From positions 223,403 to 287,402 of the forward strand of contig CBFDBU010000001.1 of the NCBI GenBank assembly GCA_965603125.1: a stretch of 64,000 bases of DNA, read 5' to 3'. Position 1 is the first letter of the stretch, and each line of letters opens with the position of its first letter. Below, piece after piece: positions 1-8,122 of the stretch. The notes under the pieces are model-generated. The model saw only the letters and a program-made list of their open reading frames with translations, made no database searches and was not told the DNA's origin. The position numbers and the translations under genes were made by a program. Source of the stretch: JAJRTA01 sp965603125 (GTDB lineage Bacteria > Zixibacteria > MSB-5A5 > GN15 > FEB-12).

Positions 1-74
1 AGCGTCCTGGCCACTACCTGTCCGGCCCGGCGCATTATCTCGATTTCCTCTTTCGTTTTCAGCACAATCGCCAC
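1..74 (-). CDS. map: Methionine aminopeptidase, type I, N-terminal fragment (cut by window edge)
   Basis: Only the first 24 codons are inside the window; the gene continues past base 1. A GTG start at 74 gives an N-terminus reading VAIVLKTKEEIEIMRRAGQ, which is the typical opening of type I methionine aminopeptidase (the KTxxEIexMRxAG pattern). It begins 15 nt after the adk stop, matching the common spc-operon order secY-adk-map. The enzyme removes the initiator methionine from nascent proteins. The metal ligands lie outside the window, so identity rests on the N-terminal pattern and synteny. Confidence 0.85.
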   Translation of the reverse strand, partial: MAIVLKTKEEIEIMRRAGQVVART

Positions 75-89
75 GGTAGTCTCTTTGCG

Positions 90-731
90 CTATCCGACCG
101 CCTTCAGCACGGACTGGAAAACATTATCCGGAGTGTCCTCGCCCGACACTTCGGCAAGAAGGGATTCCTTTCGATAGAAATCCTCTATCGGCTGCGTCTG
201 CTTTTTGTAGACCTCCAGACGGTTCCTGACGACACCTTCTTCGTCATCGGGCCGCCGCTGCAAGCGGGCGCCGTCCCTGTCACAGATACCTTCCTTGCCG
301 GGCACATTCGCCGGGTAGTTGTAGGTCGCCTGGCAAGTAGGGCAGAACCAGCGTCCGGAAAGGCGTTTGACGATTTCGTCATCGGAGACGGCAATAAGAA
401 TCGCTCTGTCAAGGCCGATCCGGTTTTTGTCAAACATCGTCTCGAGGCTTTCCGCCTGGGGCACCGTTCGCGGAAACCCGTCCAGGATGAACCCGTTGTT
501 GAGTTCACCGGCGGTGATCTTGTCTTCGATCAGACCGACGATCAGATCGTCCGGAACCAGTTCGCCCTTCTTCATGTAACCTTCCGCCTGCCGGCCGAGT
601 TCGGTGCCAGCCTTGACCGCCTCGCGCAGCAGATCGCCGGTCGACAGGTGAACGACTCCCTTGGCCTGAGACAGCCGAACGGCCTGCGTACCTTTGCCGG
701 ACCCGGGCGGGCCCAGGAAAACCAGATTCAT
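90..731 (-). CDS. adk: Adenylate kinase
   Basis: Interconverts ATP + AMP and 2 ADP in the cytoplasm. The 213-residue protein starts with the P-loop GPPGSGKGTQ, followed by the AMP-binding segment and DGFPRT. It is a long-LID form: the LID carries CPTC and then CDRD, so the predicted structural zinc site is Cys-Cys-Cys-Asp, a variant known in Gram-positive and some other adenylate kinases. The ATG lies 1 nt after the secY stop, so translational coupling is likely. It is followed by map. Confidence 0.97.
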   Translation of the reverse strand: MNLVFLGPPGSGKGTQAVRLSQAKGVVHLSTGDLLREAVKAGTELGRQAEGYMKKGELVPDDLIVGLIEDKITAGELNNGFILDGFPRTVPQAESLETMFDKNRIGLDRAILIAVSDDEIVKRLSGRWFCPTCQATYNYPANVPGKEGICDRDGARLQRRPDDEEGVVRNRLEVYKKQTQPIEDFYRKESLLAEVSGEDTPDNVFQSVLKAVG

Positions 732-732
732 A

Positions 733-2040
733 CTACATCGACCTCCCGCGAATCCTGCCTTTTTTCATAAATCCATCGTAATGCCGCATCAGCAGATGTG
801 ACTCGACCTGTTGCAGCGTATCCAGGGCCACACCGACCACAATCAGCAGACCGGTGCCGCCAAAAAAGAAATTGACATTGGCCCGGGAAATCAACACCCA
901 GGGCAGGACCGCAATGGCCGCAAAGAAAAGCGCCCCGGGAAGAGTTATCCGGGTCAGTATCTTTTCGACGTGCTCAGCCGTGTTCTTCCCCGGTCTGATG
1001 CCCGGGATGTACCCGCCGTTCTTGCGCATGTTGTCCGCGATGTCCATCGGGTTGAATACAATGGCCGTATAGAAATAGCCGAAAAAGACAATGATCAGGC
1101 CGTATATGATCGAGTACCAGAATCCGCCGGGCGCCAGCCAGACGGCCACGAGGTTCTGGATCCAGTCGATACTGGGGAATAACTGCGCCACCGTGGATGG
1201 GAGAAACATAATCGACTGCGCGAAGATGATCGGAATAACTCCGGCCGAGTTGACCGAAAGCGGTAGGTGAGTACTGGCGCCGCCAAACACCCTTCGGCCG
1301 ACAACCTTGCGCGGATACTGGACCGGAACTCTGCGCTGGGACCGCGTGATCAGAATCACGGCCGCTATAACACCGATCATCATCGCCACCATGACCACTT
1401 CCAGAAGGAAGGAGCGGCTGCCGTGCCAGACCAGCAGCGTCTCCTCCACGACGGCATCAGGGAAGCGGGCGATGATACCGATGAAGATAATCAGCGAAAT
1501 CCCGTTGCCGATGCCGCGTTCGGTTATCTGTTCACCCAGCCACATGATAAAGATGACACCGCAGGTGAAGGTTATGATCGTCAGCGGGATGAATCCGGAC
1601 GTATCCATATGCACCGCCGAGACGCCGCTGAGATTGATGGTAGTGAGAAAGCCGGCCGTAGCCCAGGCCTGCATGGCGCCGATGAGCACCGTCAGGTAAC
1701 GCGTGTACTGGGTGATTTTGCGTCGTCCTTCCTCTCCCTCACGCTGCAACCGCTGCAGGAAAGGCACTACCGCGCCCAATAGCTGCAGCATAATGGAGGC
1801 GGATATGTAGGGCATGATGCCGAGGGCGAAGATGGTAGCCTTGGCAAAAGCTCCGCCTGCAAACAAGTCCAGTAGTCCGAATATCGAATCGGACGACAGT
1901 ACCTGCGACAGAATGGAGCCGTCGATACCGGGAGTGGGGATGTGGCCGCCGATCCGATAGACAACCAGAATAGCGAGCGTGAAGAGAATCCGTCTTCTAA
2001 GTTCTTCTACCTTGAAGATTGACTGGAATGTCTCTAACAC
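733..2040 (-). CDS. secY: Protein translocase subunit SecY
   Basis: Channel subunit of the Sec translocon in the inner membrane; its partner secE is 25 kb away in this window. The protein is 435 residues with about ten hydrophobic segments, and shows the family hallmarks of an N-terminal RRRILFTLAILVVYRIGGHIPTPGI-type segment, the plug region after it, and the cytoplasmic loop ending in KNGGYIPGIRPG. It starts with GTG at 2040 and overlaps the rplO stop by 7 nt, which implies translational coupling at the end of the spc cluster. Confidence 0.97.
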   Translation of the reverse strand: MLETFQSIFKVEELRRRILFTLAILVVYRIGGHIPTPGIDGSILSQVLSSDSIFGLLDLFAGGAFAKATIFALGIMPYISASIMLQLLGAVVPFLQRLQREGEEGRRKITQYTRYLTVLIGAMQAWATAGFLTTINLSGVSAVHMDTSGFIPLTIITFTCGVIFIMWLGEQITERGIGNGISLIIFIGIIARFPDAVVEETLLVWHGSRSFLLEVVMVAMMIGVIAAVILITRSQRRVPVQYPRKVVGRRVFGGASTHLPLSVNSAGVIPIIFAQSIMFLPSTVAQLFPSIDWIQNLVAVWLAPGGFWYSIIYGLIIVFFGYFYTAIVFNPMDIADNMRKNGGYIPGIRPGKNTAEHVEKILTRITLPGALFFAAIAVLPWVLISRANVNFFFGGTGLLIVVGVALDTLQQVESHLLMRHYDGFMKKGRIRGRSM

Positions 2041-2477
2041 CGGACCACCTCAGCCATTCCGCCGGCTTCCTCGATTTTGGCAGCGGCGGCCTTTGAAAAG
2101 GCGGCGGCCTTCACAACGTAGGCCCTGTCGACCTGCCCGTTGCCAAGCACCTTTACGGGAATGCTCAACTTCCGGATCAGACCTGCCGCCTTCAGCGTCT
2201 CCCCTGTGACTTCGCCGGGTTCACAACGAGCCAGATCGGCCACATTGATGATCTGACATTCTTTCCGGAAGATATTGGTGAAACCATGTTTGGGCAGACG
2301 CCGATGCAGAGGCATCTGGCCGCCTTCATGGACGGCGTTCTTCTTGAAGCCGCTGCGCTGCCCGGCGCCTTTGTGGCCGCGTCCCGACGTCTTCCCGCGG
2401 CCGCTCCCCGGACCCCGACCTACCCGCCGCCGCTTTTTCGCGGAACCGTCAGCCGGCTTTAGTGTGTGAAGTTCCAT
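2034..2477 (-). CDS. rplO: 50S ribosomal protein L15
   Basis: Large-subunit protein that binds 23S rRNA late in assembly. The ATG at 2477 gives MELHTLKPADGS, the canonical L15 start, with a GGTGG ribosome-binding stretch 8 nt upstream; an upstream in-frame GTG at 2489 is less likely. The basic, glycine-rich N-terminal extension (GRGPGSGRGKTSGRGHKG) that reaches into the ribosome is present. It overlaps secY by 7 nt. Confidence 0.96.
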   Translation of the reverse strand: MELHTLKPADGSAKKRRRVGRGPGSGRGKTSGRGHKGAGQRSGFKKNAVHEGGQMPLHRRLPKHGFTNIFRKECQIINVADLARCEPGEVTGETLKAAGLIRKLSIPVKVLGNGQVDRAYVVKAAAFSKAAAAKIEEAGGMAEVVRC

Positions 2478-2495
2478 TGATGCATCCACCCTGTC

Positions 2496-2678
2496 TTAGT
2501 CAACCTCTTCCACAGTCACCAGGTGACAAACAGCCCGTACCATGCCGCGGATCTGCGGAGTATCGTTATGCACGACCGTTCGATGCAGCTTTCCGAGACC
2601 CAGGGCCTTGATGGTTCGCTTCTGGGGCTCCTTGCGATGGATCGTGCTTCTAACCTGCGTGATTTTCAGTCTGGCCAT
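2496..2678 (-). CDS. rpmD: 50S ribosomal protein L30
   Basis: Small 60-residue L30 of the bacterial type. The start at 2678 (MARLKITQVRSTIHRK) is chosen because L30 proteins begin with this beta strand; the open frame extends further upstream without family resemblance. The segment containing TIKALGLGKLHRTVVHND is the conserved core. Between rpsE and rplO as in the standard spc operon. Confidence 0.95.
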   Translation of the reverse strand: MARLKITQVRSTIHRKEPQKRTIKALGLGKLHRTVVHNDTPQIRGMVRAVCHLVTVEEVD

Positions 2679-2712
2679 ATCGACAACTACCTTAACACAA
2701 GCAGTGGAATCC

Positions 2713-3195
2713 TCATGCTTCCTCACGGAAGCTGTCTTCCTGTTCCCTGGTGCGCAAGCTTTCAAGGCCGTTGATGGTGGCCTTAACGACGTTGTTGGGG
2801 TTGCGGCTGCCGAGCACCTTGGTCAGTACGTCCTGGACTCCCAGAGACTCCAGGATGGCTCTCACGGTGCCGCCGGCGATAACGCCGGTACCGGGCGAAG
2901 CCGGTCGCATCATGACCGTAGTGGCGCCGAACCGGCCGTCGATACGATGCGGAAGAGTCGCTCCGGACAGGTTGATTTTCACCATCATCTTCCTGGCGGC
3001 CTCGGTCGCCTTGCGTATGGCTTCGGCCACCTCGGGAGCTTTGCCGTACCCCACGCCTACCTTGCCGTTCCTGTCGCCGACGGTAACCAGGGCGGTAAAG
3101 CTGAAGCGCCGGCCGCCCTTGACCACTTTGGCCACACGGTTGACACCGATTACCTTCTCCTCAAACTCGAGCGCATCCCTTTCGAATCTCGGCAA
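2713..3195 (-). CDS. rpsE: 30S ribosomal protein S5
   Basis: Small-subunit protein of the decoding-fidelity group (S4/S5/S12). The 160 residues contain the double-stranded RNA-binding type N-domain (VVKGGRRFSFTALVTVGD) and the C-terminal domain with NPNNVVKATINGL. Length and order are normal for the family. Confidence 0.97.
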   Translation of the reverse strand: MPRFERDALEFEEKVIGVNRVAKVVKGGRRFSFTALVTVGDRNGKVGVGYGKAPEVAEAIRKATEAARKMMVKINLSGATLPHRIDGRFGATTVMMRPASPGTGVIAGGTVRAILESLGVQDVLTKVLGSRNPNNVVKATINGLESLRTREQEDSFREEA

Positions 3196-3233
3196 TCTGA
3201 ACCTCTCTATTGCTTAGAGCCAACACCTGTTCT

Positions 3234-3608
3234 TCAAAACTTCAGCCCACCCTCGTGAGCGCCGTCGGCGACCGCCTTGACGCGACCGTGAAACCGGCAG
3301 CGGTTGCGGTCAAAGACCACGTTCTCGATGCCCTTCTCTTTGGCCAGTTGCGCGATCACTTCGCCCACCTTGCGGGCCGTCACGGTCTTGGTGGCACCTC
3401 CGTTCAATCCCGCCTTCACGGCTTTGGAGTCGGAGGCAACGCCGACCAGAGTCTCCATCTTTTCGTCGTCTATGATCTGAGCGGTAACGTTCTTGAGCGA
3501 CTTGGCCACGCTCAACCGCGGTTGTTCGGCGGTACCTGAAACCCGGCCGCGTACGCGACGGCGGCGGCGCTGGGATCGCTTGACCTTGATGATGTTCTTA
3601 TCAGCCAT
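3234..3608 (-). CDS. rplR: 50S ribosomal protein L18
   Basis: 5S rRNA-binding protein. The ATG at 3608 is preceded by GGGTGA with 6-nt spacing, so this start (MADKNIIKVKRSQ) is preferred over one three codons upstream. The protein has the arginine-rich N-terminus (RRRRRVRGRVSG) that contacts 5S RNA and ends in the expected FHGRVKAVADGAHEGGLKF region. Confidence 0.96.
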   Translation of the reverse strand: MADKNIIKVKRSQRRRRRVRGRVSGTAEQPRLSVAKSLKNVTAQIIDDEKMETLVGVASDSKAVKAGLNGGATKTVTARKVGEVIAQLAKEKGIENVVFDRNRCRFHGRVKAVADGAHEGGLKF

Positions 3609-3626
3609 ACTTGTCACCCATACTCG

Positions 3627-4172
3627 TTAGCCAGCCGTAGCGCTTTTGCCGGCCTTAATACGAACCTCTTCGCCGATATACCTGATACCTTTGCCCTTGT
3701 ACGGTTCCGGTTTTCGCACGGAACGAATCTTGGCCGCCACTTCGCCTACCAGTTCTTTGTCGACACCCTCCACGGCGACCCGGTTCTCCTTGGGGAATAC
3801 CGAGATCGTGATTTCTTCCGGCGGCACGACCACCACCGGGTGAGAATAGCCCACGTGCAGGATGAGTGTCCGGGACTGCAATTCGGCCCGGTAGCCGACG
3901 CCCCGGATTTCCAGATCCTTCTTGAAGCCCTCGGTAACACCCACCACCATGTTGTTGATCAGCGCCCGTGTCAGGCCGTGCAGGGCCCGGTGTTTTTTCA
4001 TGTCACTCGGCCGTGTCACCAGCACCGACTTGTCCTTCACAACGGCCGTGATATCGGCGTGAATAACGCGGGAGAGTGAGCCTAAGGGGCCCTTCACGGC
4101 GACACGCTGACCGTCTATTTCAACCCTGGTTTTTTCCGGTATCGGCACCGGGTTCTTGCCTACGCGAGACAT
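3627..4172 (-). CDS. rplF: 50S ribosomal protein L6
   Basis: Two-domain L6 of 181 residues located near the factor-binding site. The start MSRVGKNPVPIPE and the C-terminal signature PEPYKGKGIRYIGEEV are both diagnostic. Positioned between rpsH and rplR in the spc cluster. Confidence 0.97.
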   Translation of the reverse strand: MSRVGKNPVPIPEKTRVEIDGQRVAVKGPLGSLSRVIHADITAVVKDKSVLVTRPSDMKKHRALHGLTRALINNMVVGVTEGFKKDLEIRGVGYRAELQSRTLILHVGYSHPVVVVPPEEITISVFPKENRVAVEGVDKELVGEVAAKIRSVRKPEPYKGKGIRYIGEEVRIKAGKSATAG

Positions 4173-4187
4173 TCTTGCATCCTTTCC

Positions 4188-4589
4188 CTACCAGCACCTC
4201 AGCAGCACTTCGCCGCCGATACCCTTCGCGGCGGCCTCAAAGTTGGTCATGACGCCGCTGGAGGTGGAGACAATCATCATCCCGCGCTGGTTAAATGTTG
4301 ACTGCCGTGTCTGCTCGGCGTCGAAGTACTTCCGCAGGCCGGGCCGGGAGACCCTGTTGATACCTTTCATCACCGGTTCGTCACCGGCGCTGTAGGAGAG
4401 GTAAACACGCAGGATTCCCTGCTTGTTATCAGGCAACTCCACCATGTCTCGAAGGTACTTCTTCTCCTGGAGGATACGCACGACTTCCCGCTTGATATTG
4501 GAGGCGGGAATGTCGACGGCATTCTTGTGGGCCTTGTAGGCATTTCTGATCCTGGTCAGCAGATCGGCGATCGGGTCGGTCATACTCAT
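4188..4589 (-). CDS. rpsH: 30S ribosomal protein S8
   Basis: 16S rRNA-binding protein; in E. coli S8 is also the translational repressor of spc. The 133-residue product starts MSMTDPIADLLTRIRNA and has the C-terminal STSSGVMTN motif that lies in the RNA-binding site. A GGGAG stretch precedes the first of two in-frame ATGs. Confidence 0.96.
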   Translation of the reverse strand: MSMTDPIADLLTRIRNAYKAHKNAVDIPASNIKREVVRILQEKKYLRDMVELPDNKQGILRVYLSYSAGDEPVMKGINRVSRPGLRKYFDAEQTRQSTFNQRGMMIVSTSSGVMTNFEAAAKGIGGEVLLRCW

Positions 4590-4616
4590 TAGGTGTAACT
4601 CCCATTAACCATGCAG

Positions 4617-4802
4617 CTACCAACTGGCCTTGACAACGCCCGGTAGCTCGCCCGCCAGGGCCATTTCCCTGAAGCAGATACGGCAGAGGCCGAATCGACG
4701 CAGGTAGGCCCGCGGCCGGCCGCAACGGCGGCAGCGGCTGTAAGCGCGGACCTTGAATTTCGGTTTCCGTTGTTGTTTCTCAATGAGACACTTCTTTGCC
4801 AT
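4617..4802 (-). CDS. rpsN: 30S ribosomal protein S14, zinc-binding (type Z)
   Basis: A 61-residue S14 of the short zinc-binding class. Two CxxC pairs (CRRC and CRIC) in the order expected for the zinc ribbon are visible, with the conserved GRPRAYLRRFGLCR segment between and the terminal LPGVVKASW. The zinc form contrasts with the longer zinc-free paralogue that some bacteria keep elsewhere. Confidence 0.97.
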   Translation of the reverse strand: MAKKCLIEKQQRKPKFKVRAYSRCRRCGRPRAYLRRFGLCRICFREMALAGELPGVVKASW

Positions 4803-4809
4803 CGGTCTC

Positions 4810-5349
4810 CTACTTGCGGAACGGCATCCCCAGTTCAGTCAACAGCCGGCGAGCCTCCTCGTCGCTCCCGGCCGTCGTCGTGACGGAAATACTCATCCCG
4901 CGCACTTTATCAATCTTGTCGTAATCGATTTCGGGGAAAATCAGTTGCTCGCGCACACCTAAGTTGAAATTGCCCCGGCCGTCAAACGACTTGGGGTTGA
5001 TGCCCCGGAAGTCCCGAATGCGCGGCATGGCAACACTGACCAGCCGGTCAAAGAACTCGTACATCGCCTCGCGCCGCAGCGTGACGGCACAGCCTATGGC
5101 CATTCCCTGGCGCAGCTTGAAGTTCGAGATGCTCTTCCTGGCCCTGGTAACGTGCGGCTTGCGGCCGGTTATTTTGGTCAGGTCATCAACGGCGGCCTCC
5201 AGCGCCTTGGCGTTCTCGGTCGCCTCGCCCACGCCGATGTTGATCGTGATCTTGCTCATCCGCGGGACTTCCATGATGGAGGAGCATTTGTTCTCTTTCA
5301 TCAGCTTGGGCGCGATTTCGTCGGTGTACTTATCCTTCAGCCTGGCCAT
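4810..5349 (-). CDS. rplE: 50S ribosomal protein L5
   Basis: 5S rRNA-binding protein of the central protuberance, 179 residues. The conserved MEVPRMSKITINIGVGEA, the loop with RDFRGINPKSFDGRGN and the C-terminal EEARRLLTELGMPF segment identify it. Gap to rpsN is 7 nt. Confidence 0.97.
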   Translation of the reverse strand: MARLKDKYTDEIAPKLMKENKCSSIMEVPRMSKITINIGVGEATENAKALEAAVDDLTKITGRKPHVTRARKSISNFKLRQGMAIGCAVTLRREAMYEFFDRLVSVAMPRIRDFRGINPKSFDGRGNFNLGVREQLIFPEIDYDKIDKVRGMSISVTTTAGSDEEARRLLTELGMPFRK

Positions 5350-5361
5350 ATCACTGCTTCC

Positions 5362-5679
5362 TCAGACCTGCTCGCCGGTCTTGCGGCAAATGCGCACTTT
5401 CCGTTTCTTACCGCCCTCTTCGATGACTCGCATGGATACCCGGGTGGGACCGCCCAGTGACGAGCTGTAGAGAGCTAAATTACTGGCGTGCACGGGGGCT
5501 TCGATCGTTATGATTCCGCCCTTGGGATTCTTCTGGGTCGGGCGCTGGTGTTTCTTTCTCATGTTGACGCCTTCAACCAGCACCTTCTGACTCTTGTGAC
5601 CGACATTGAGAACCCGGCCGGTCTTGCCCCGATTGGCGCCGCTCAACACGTATACCGTATCACCTTTCTTGATCCGCAT
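5362..5679 (-). CDS. rplX: 50S ribosomal protein L24
   Basis: Assembly initiator protein of the large subunit, 105 residues. The KOW motif near the N-terminus (KKGDTVYVLSGANRGKTGRV) and the HQRPTQKNPKGGI segment are typical. Normal spc position between rplN and rplE. Confidence 0.97.
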   Translation of the reverse strand: MRIKKGDTVYVLSGANRGKTGRVLNVGHKSQKVLVEGVNMRKKHQRPTQKNPKGGIITIEAPVHASNLALYSSSLGGPTRVSMRVIEEGGKKRKVRICRKTGEQV

Positions 5680-5695
5680 GATCTGCTGCTCCTGT

Positions 5696-6061
5696 TTAGA
5701 GCACCTCCGGCGCTAAGGAAATGATCTTCATGAACTGTTTTTCCCGTAACTCGCGGGCCACCGGTCCGAAAATACGTGTGCCCTGCGGCTCCATCTGCTC
5801 GTTGAGGATGACCGCGGCGTTGTCCGAGAAGCGAATCAGAGAACCGTCCTTACGCCGTAGCGTTGACTTGGTGCGGACGACAACCGCCTTGCGAACCTCG
5901 GATTTCTTCACCGTCCCGCCCGGGATAGCTTCCTTGATTGCAACCACAATAATATCCCCGACCCGCGCGTACTTCCGGCGCCCGCCAAGAATACGGAAGC
6001 ACATAGCCCTCTTGGCTCCGGAGTTATCGGCTACCGTCACAACAGTGTATTCCTGAATCAC
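5696..6061 (-). CDS. rplN: 50S ribosomal protein L14
   Basis: Core L14 of 121 residues. It starts MIQEYTVVTVADNSGAKR and contains the conserved RFSDNAAVILN and GTRIFGPVARELR segments. It opens the spc cluster here with no visible break from the S10 genes upstream. Confidence 0.97.
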   Translation of the reverse strand: MIQEYTVVTVADNSGAKRAMCFRILGGRRKYARVGDIIVVAIKEAIPGGTVKKSEVRKAVVVRTKSTLRRKDGSLIRFSDNAAVILNEQMEPQGTRIFGPVARELREKQFMKIISLAPEVL

Positions 6062-6107
6062 TTGTCAATCACCTCTGCTCACCAGTCAAACGCGAAGCGG
6101 ACCGTAA

Positions 6108-6383
6108 TTACTTGGCCCTCTCGACTACCTCCACCAGCCGCCAGCGTTTCCTGGCTGAAAGCGGCCTGGTTTCCGAAACCCGCACCCTATCACCCACTTT
6201 GGCATCGTTCTTTTCGTCGTGAGCGTAGAGCTTGGAGAAACTGCGAAATATCTTCTCGTAGCGCGGGTGCCTGTATGTACGGTCGACGCGAACGACAATG
6301 CTCTTGTCCGCCTTGTGGGACGTGACGGTGCCGATCCGCGACTTTCTTCGTCCTCGTTTTTTCACTTCACCTGCTTCAACCAT
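6108..6383 (-). CDS. rpsQ: 30S ribosomal protein S17
   Basis: OB-fold protein binding 16S rRNA early in assembly. The 91 residues include GTVTSHKADKSIVVRV and the signature pattern HDEKNDAKVGDRVRVSETRPLS. A short basic N-terminal extension (KKRGRRKSR) precedes the fold. Confidence 0.96.
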   Translation of the reverse strand: MVEAGEVKKRGRRKSRIGTVTSHKADKSIVVRVDRTYRHPRYEKIFRSFSKLYAHDEKNDAKVGDRVRVSETRPLSARKRWRLVEVVERAK

Positions 6384-6394
6384 TGGTTATTCCT

Positions 6395-6661
6395 TTAGTC
6401 ACCCTTCGTCTTCGTCCGGGCGCCTGATTGGGACAGAACAGACTGTCTGCTCTCCGCCAGTTTCCTGATGCCCATCTGGTCTTCGTTCAGCACCGTCAGG
6501 ATTCGGGCCATATCCCGGCCAATCGTGCGTAGACGAAGCGGGTTGTCCAGGGTTTTGATGGATCTTCTCATTTGCAGGTTGAACAGTTCATCCTCCAGGT
6601 CTGCTTTCTTTTGCAGGATTTCGTCCCTGGTCATCTCGCGCAAAGCCTGTATCTTCGCCAT
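6395..6661 (-). CDS. rpmC: 50S ribosomal protein L29
   Basis: Two-helix L29 near the exit tunnel, 88 residues, about 20 longer than the usual 60-70 because of a polar C-terminal tail. The helix start LREMTRDEILQKKADLEDELF and the following LRTIGRDMARILTVLNE are characteristic. The stop is 2 nt before the next downstream gap and the gene follows rplP by 2 nt. Confidence 0.95.
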   Translation of the reverse strand: MAKIQALREMTRDEILQKKADLEDELFNLQMRRSIKTLDNPLRLRTIGRDMARILTVLNEDQMGIRKLAESRQSVLSQSGARTKTKGD

Positions 6662-6663
6662 CC

Positions 6664-7086
6664 TCAGACTCCCTCCGTGTCAGCGCGTGTAACAAACCTG
6701 GTTCTCAGGGGCAGCTTGTTGCTGGCGAGCCGGAGTGCCTCACGCGCCTGCTGGGGGGTTACGCCTTCAATCTCAAAAAGAATGCGACCGGGTTTAACCA
6801 CCGCCACCCAGTATTCAGGAGCGCCCTTGCCTTTACCCATACGGGTTTCAGCGGGCTTCTTGGTTACCGGTTTGTCCGGGAAAACACGGATCCATATTTT
6901 TCCGCCGCGTTTGATGTAGCGCGTCATGGCGATACGGGCCGCTTCTATTTGCCGATTCGTCAACCAGCACGGGTCCAGCGCCTTGAGAGCATACTCACCG
7001 AAATTGACGGCCCAGCCGCCTCTGGCTTTACCGGTCATCCGTCCTCGTTGCTGTTTGCGGAACTTCGTCTTCTTGGGCATCAACAT
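6664..7086 (-). CDS. rplP: 50S ribosomal protein L16
   Basis: tRNA-site protein of 140 residues. It begins MLMPKKTKFRKQQRGRM, a near-universal L16 start, and contains WIRVFPDKPVTKKPAETRMG. It follows rpsC with a 32-nt gap. Confidence 0.97.
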   Translation of the reverse strand: MLMPKKTKFRKQQRGRMTGKARGGWAVNFGEYALKALDPCWLTNRQIEAARIAMTRYIKRGGKIWIRVFPDKPVTKKPAETRMGKGKGAPEYWVAVVKPGRILFEIEGVTPQQAREALRLASNKLPLRTRFVTRADTEGV

Positions 7087-7118
7087 GAGTCACTGTCTCC
7101 ACAAGTGATCGCGCGTTG

Positions 7119-8084
7119 TCATTTGGTGTCCTTCGGCTTGTCCGCAGGAGGGGCCTTGGTCTTGCCCTTCGGCTTGCCCGCAGGAGGGGTCTTGGTCTTA
7201 CCCTTCGGCTTGACGGTTCTGTTCCCAGCCTTATCGGCACCCGTCGCGGAGCCCTCACCTTCGCGCTTCGCCTGAGGCATCTCGGGCCGACGGCCTCGAG
7301 GGGGACGACCATCACCGGTGCCCGCTCGCCGGACACGGCCGCGAGGACGGCGACGGCCCTTGTCCTCCGGGCGTTCCCCACGCCGACGCCTGGTTCCGGG
7401 AGCCTCCTGGGGCTGGGTCTCCTCGCCCGCTCCTGCTTCCCGGTAGAACTGGTTGGTGTCCAGAATCTCACCCCGGCATATCCACACCTTCACGCCAATG
7501 CTGCCGTAGGTCGTCCTGGCCGTCGACACAGCATAGCCGATATCGGCGCGCAGAGTATGCAGCGGCACCCGTCCGTCACGGTATTTCTCAGTGCGGGCGA
7601 TCTCCGCCCCACCTAAGCGTCCGGAACACTGTATCTTGATACCAACGGCTCCCATCTTCATAGTTGCCTGGAGAGCTTTCTTCATGGCCCGGCGGAAGGC
7701 GATCCGGCCCTCCAGCTGTCGGGCGACAGTGTCGGCCACCAACTGGGCGTCGAGTTCTGGTTTGCGCACCTCGATGATGTTGAGCATGATATCTTTCCTG
7801 GTGAGAAGCTGTAGTTCTTCCCGGAGCTTGTCCACCTCAGCGCCCTTCCGGCCGATGACGATGCCTGGACGGGAGGTATGGATGTCGACACTGACTCTTT
7901 TCGGAGCGCGGGAAATACAGATGTTGGCGATGCCGGCATTGTCAAGCCGCCGGTTGATGTATCGTTTGACCATCATGTCTTCGTAGACCAGGTCCGCGAA
8001 GTTCTTGTCTGACGTGAACCATCTACTGTTCCATGTCTTGATGATCCCTAAACGCAGGCCGATGGGGTGAGTCTTCTGTCCCAA
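7119..8084 (-). CDS. rpsC: 30S ribosomal protein S3 with long basic C-terminal tail
   Basis: mRNA-entry protein of the small subunit. Residues 1 to about 210 are a normal S3: start MGQKTHPIGLRLG, the KH domain with VIGRKGAEVDKL, and the C-domain with TYGSIGVKVWICRGE. The remaining ~110 residues are an unusually long tail rich in Arg, Lys, Gly and Pro, ending in two near-identical 12-residue units of the type KPKGKTKxPPAx plus a partial third. Most S3 proteins end after 210-240 residues, so the full 321 is well outside the norm. The tail is probably disordered and solvent- or RNA-facing. Confidence 0.96.
   Translation of the reverse strand: MGQKTHPIGLRLGIIKTWNSRWFTSDKNFADLVYEDMMVKRYINRRLDNAGIANICISRAPKRVSVDIHTSRPGIVIGRKGAEVDKLREELQLLTRKDIMLNIIEVRKPELDAQLVADTVARQLEGRIAFRRAMKKALQATMKMGAVGIKIQCSGRLGGAEIARTEKYRDGRVPLHTLRADIGYAVSTARTTYGSIGVKVWICRGEILDTNQFYREAGAGEETQPQEAPGTRRRRGERPEDKGRRRPRGRVRRAGTGDGRPPRGRRPEMPQAKREGEGSATGADKAGNRTVKPKGKTKTPPAGKPKGKTKAPPADKPKDTK
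7131..7212 (-). repeat. 36-bp tandem repeat in the rpsC tail
   Basis: Two consecutive 36-bp units (7131-7166 and 7167-7202) and the first 10 bp of a third encode the repeated K/P/G-rich unit at the S3 C-terminus. The units differ at only a few bases, so they are a recent expansion. Confidence 0.85.
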
Positions 8085-8122
8085 ATTCGGTTCTCCCAGC
8101 TCAACTGTTTATGAGTACGGGC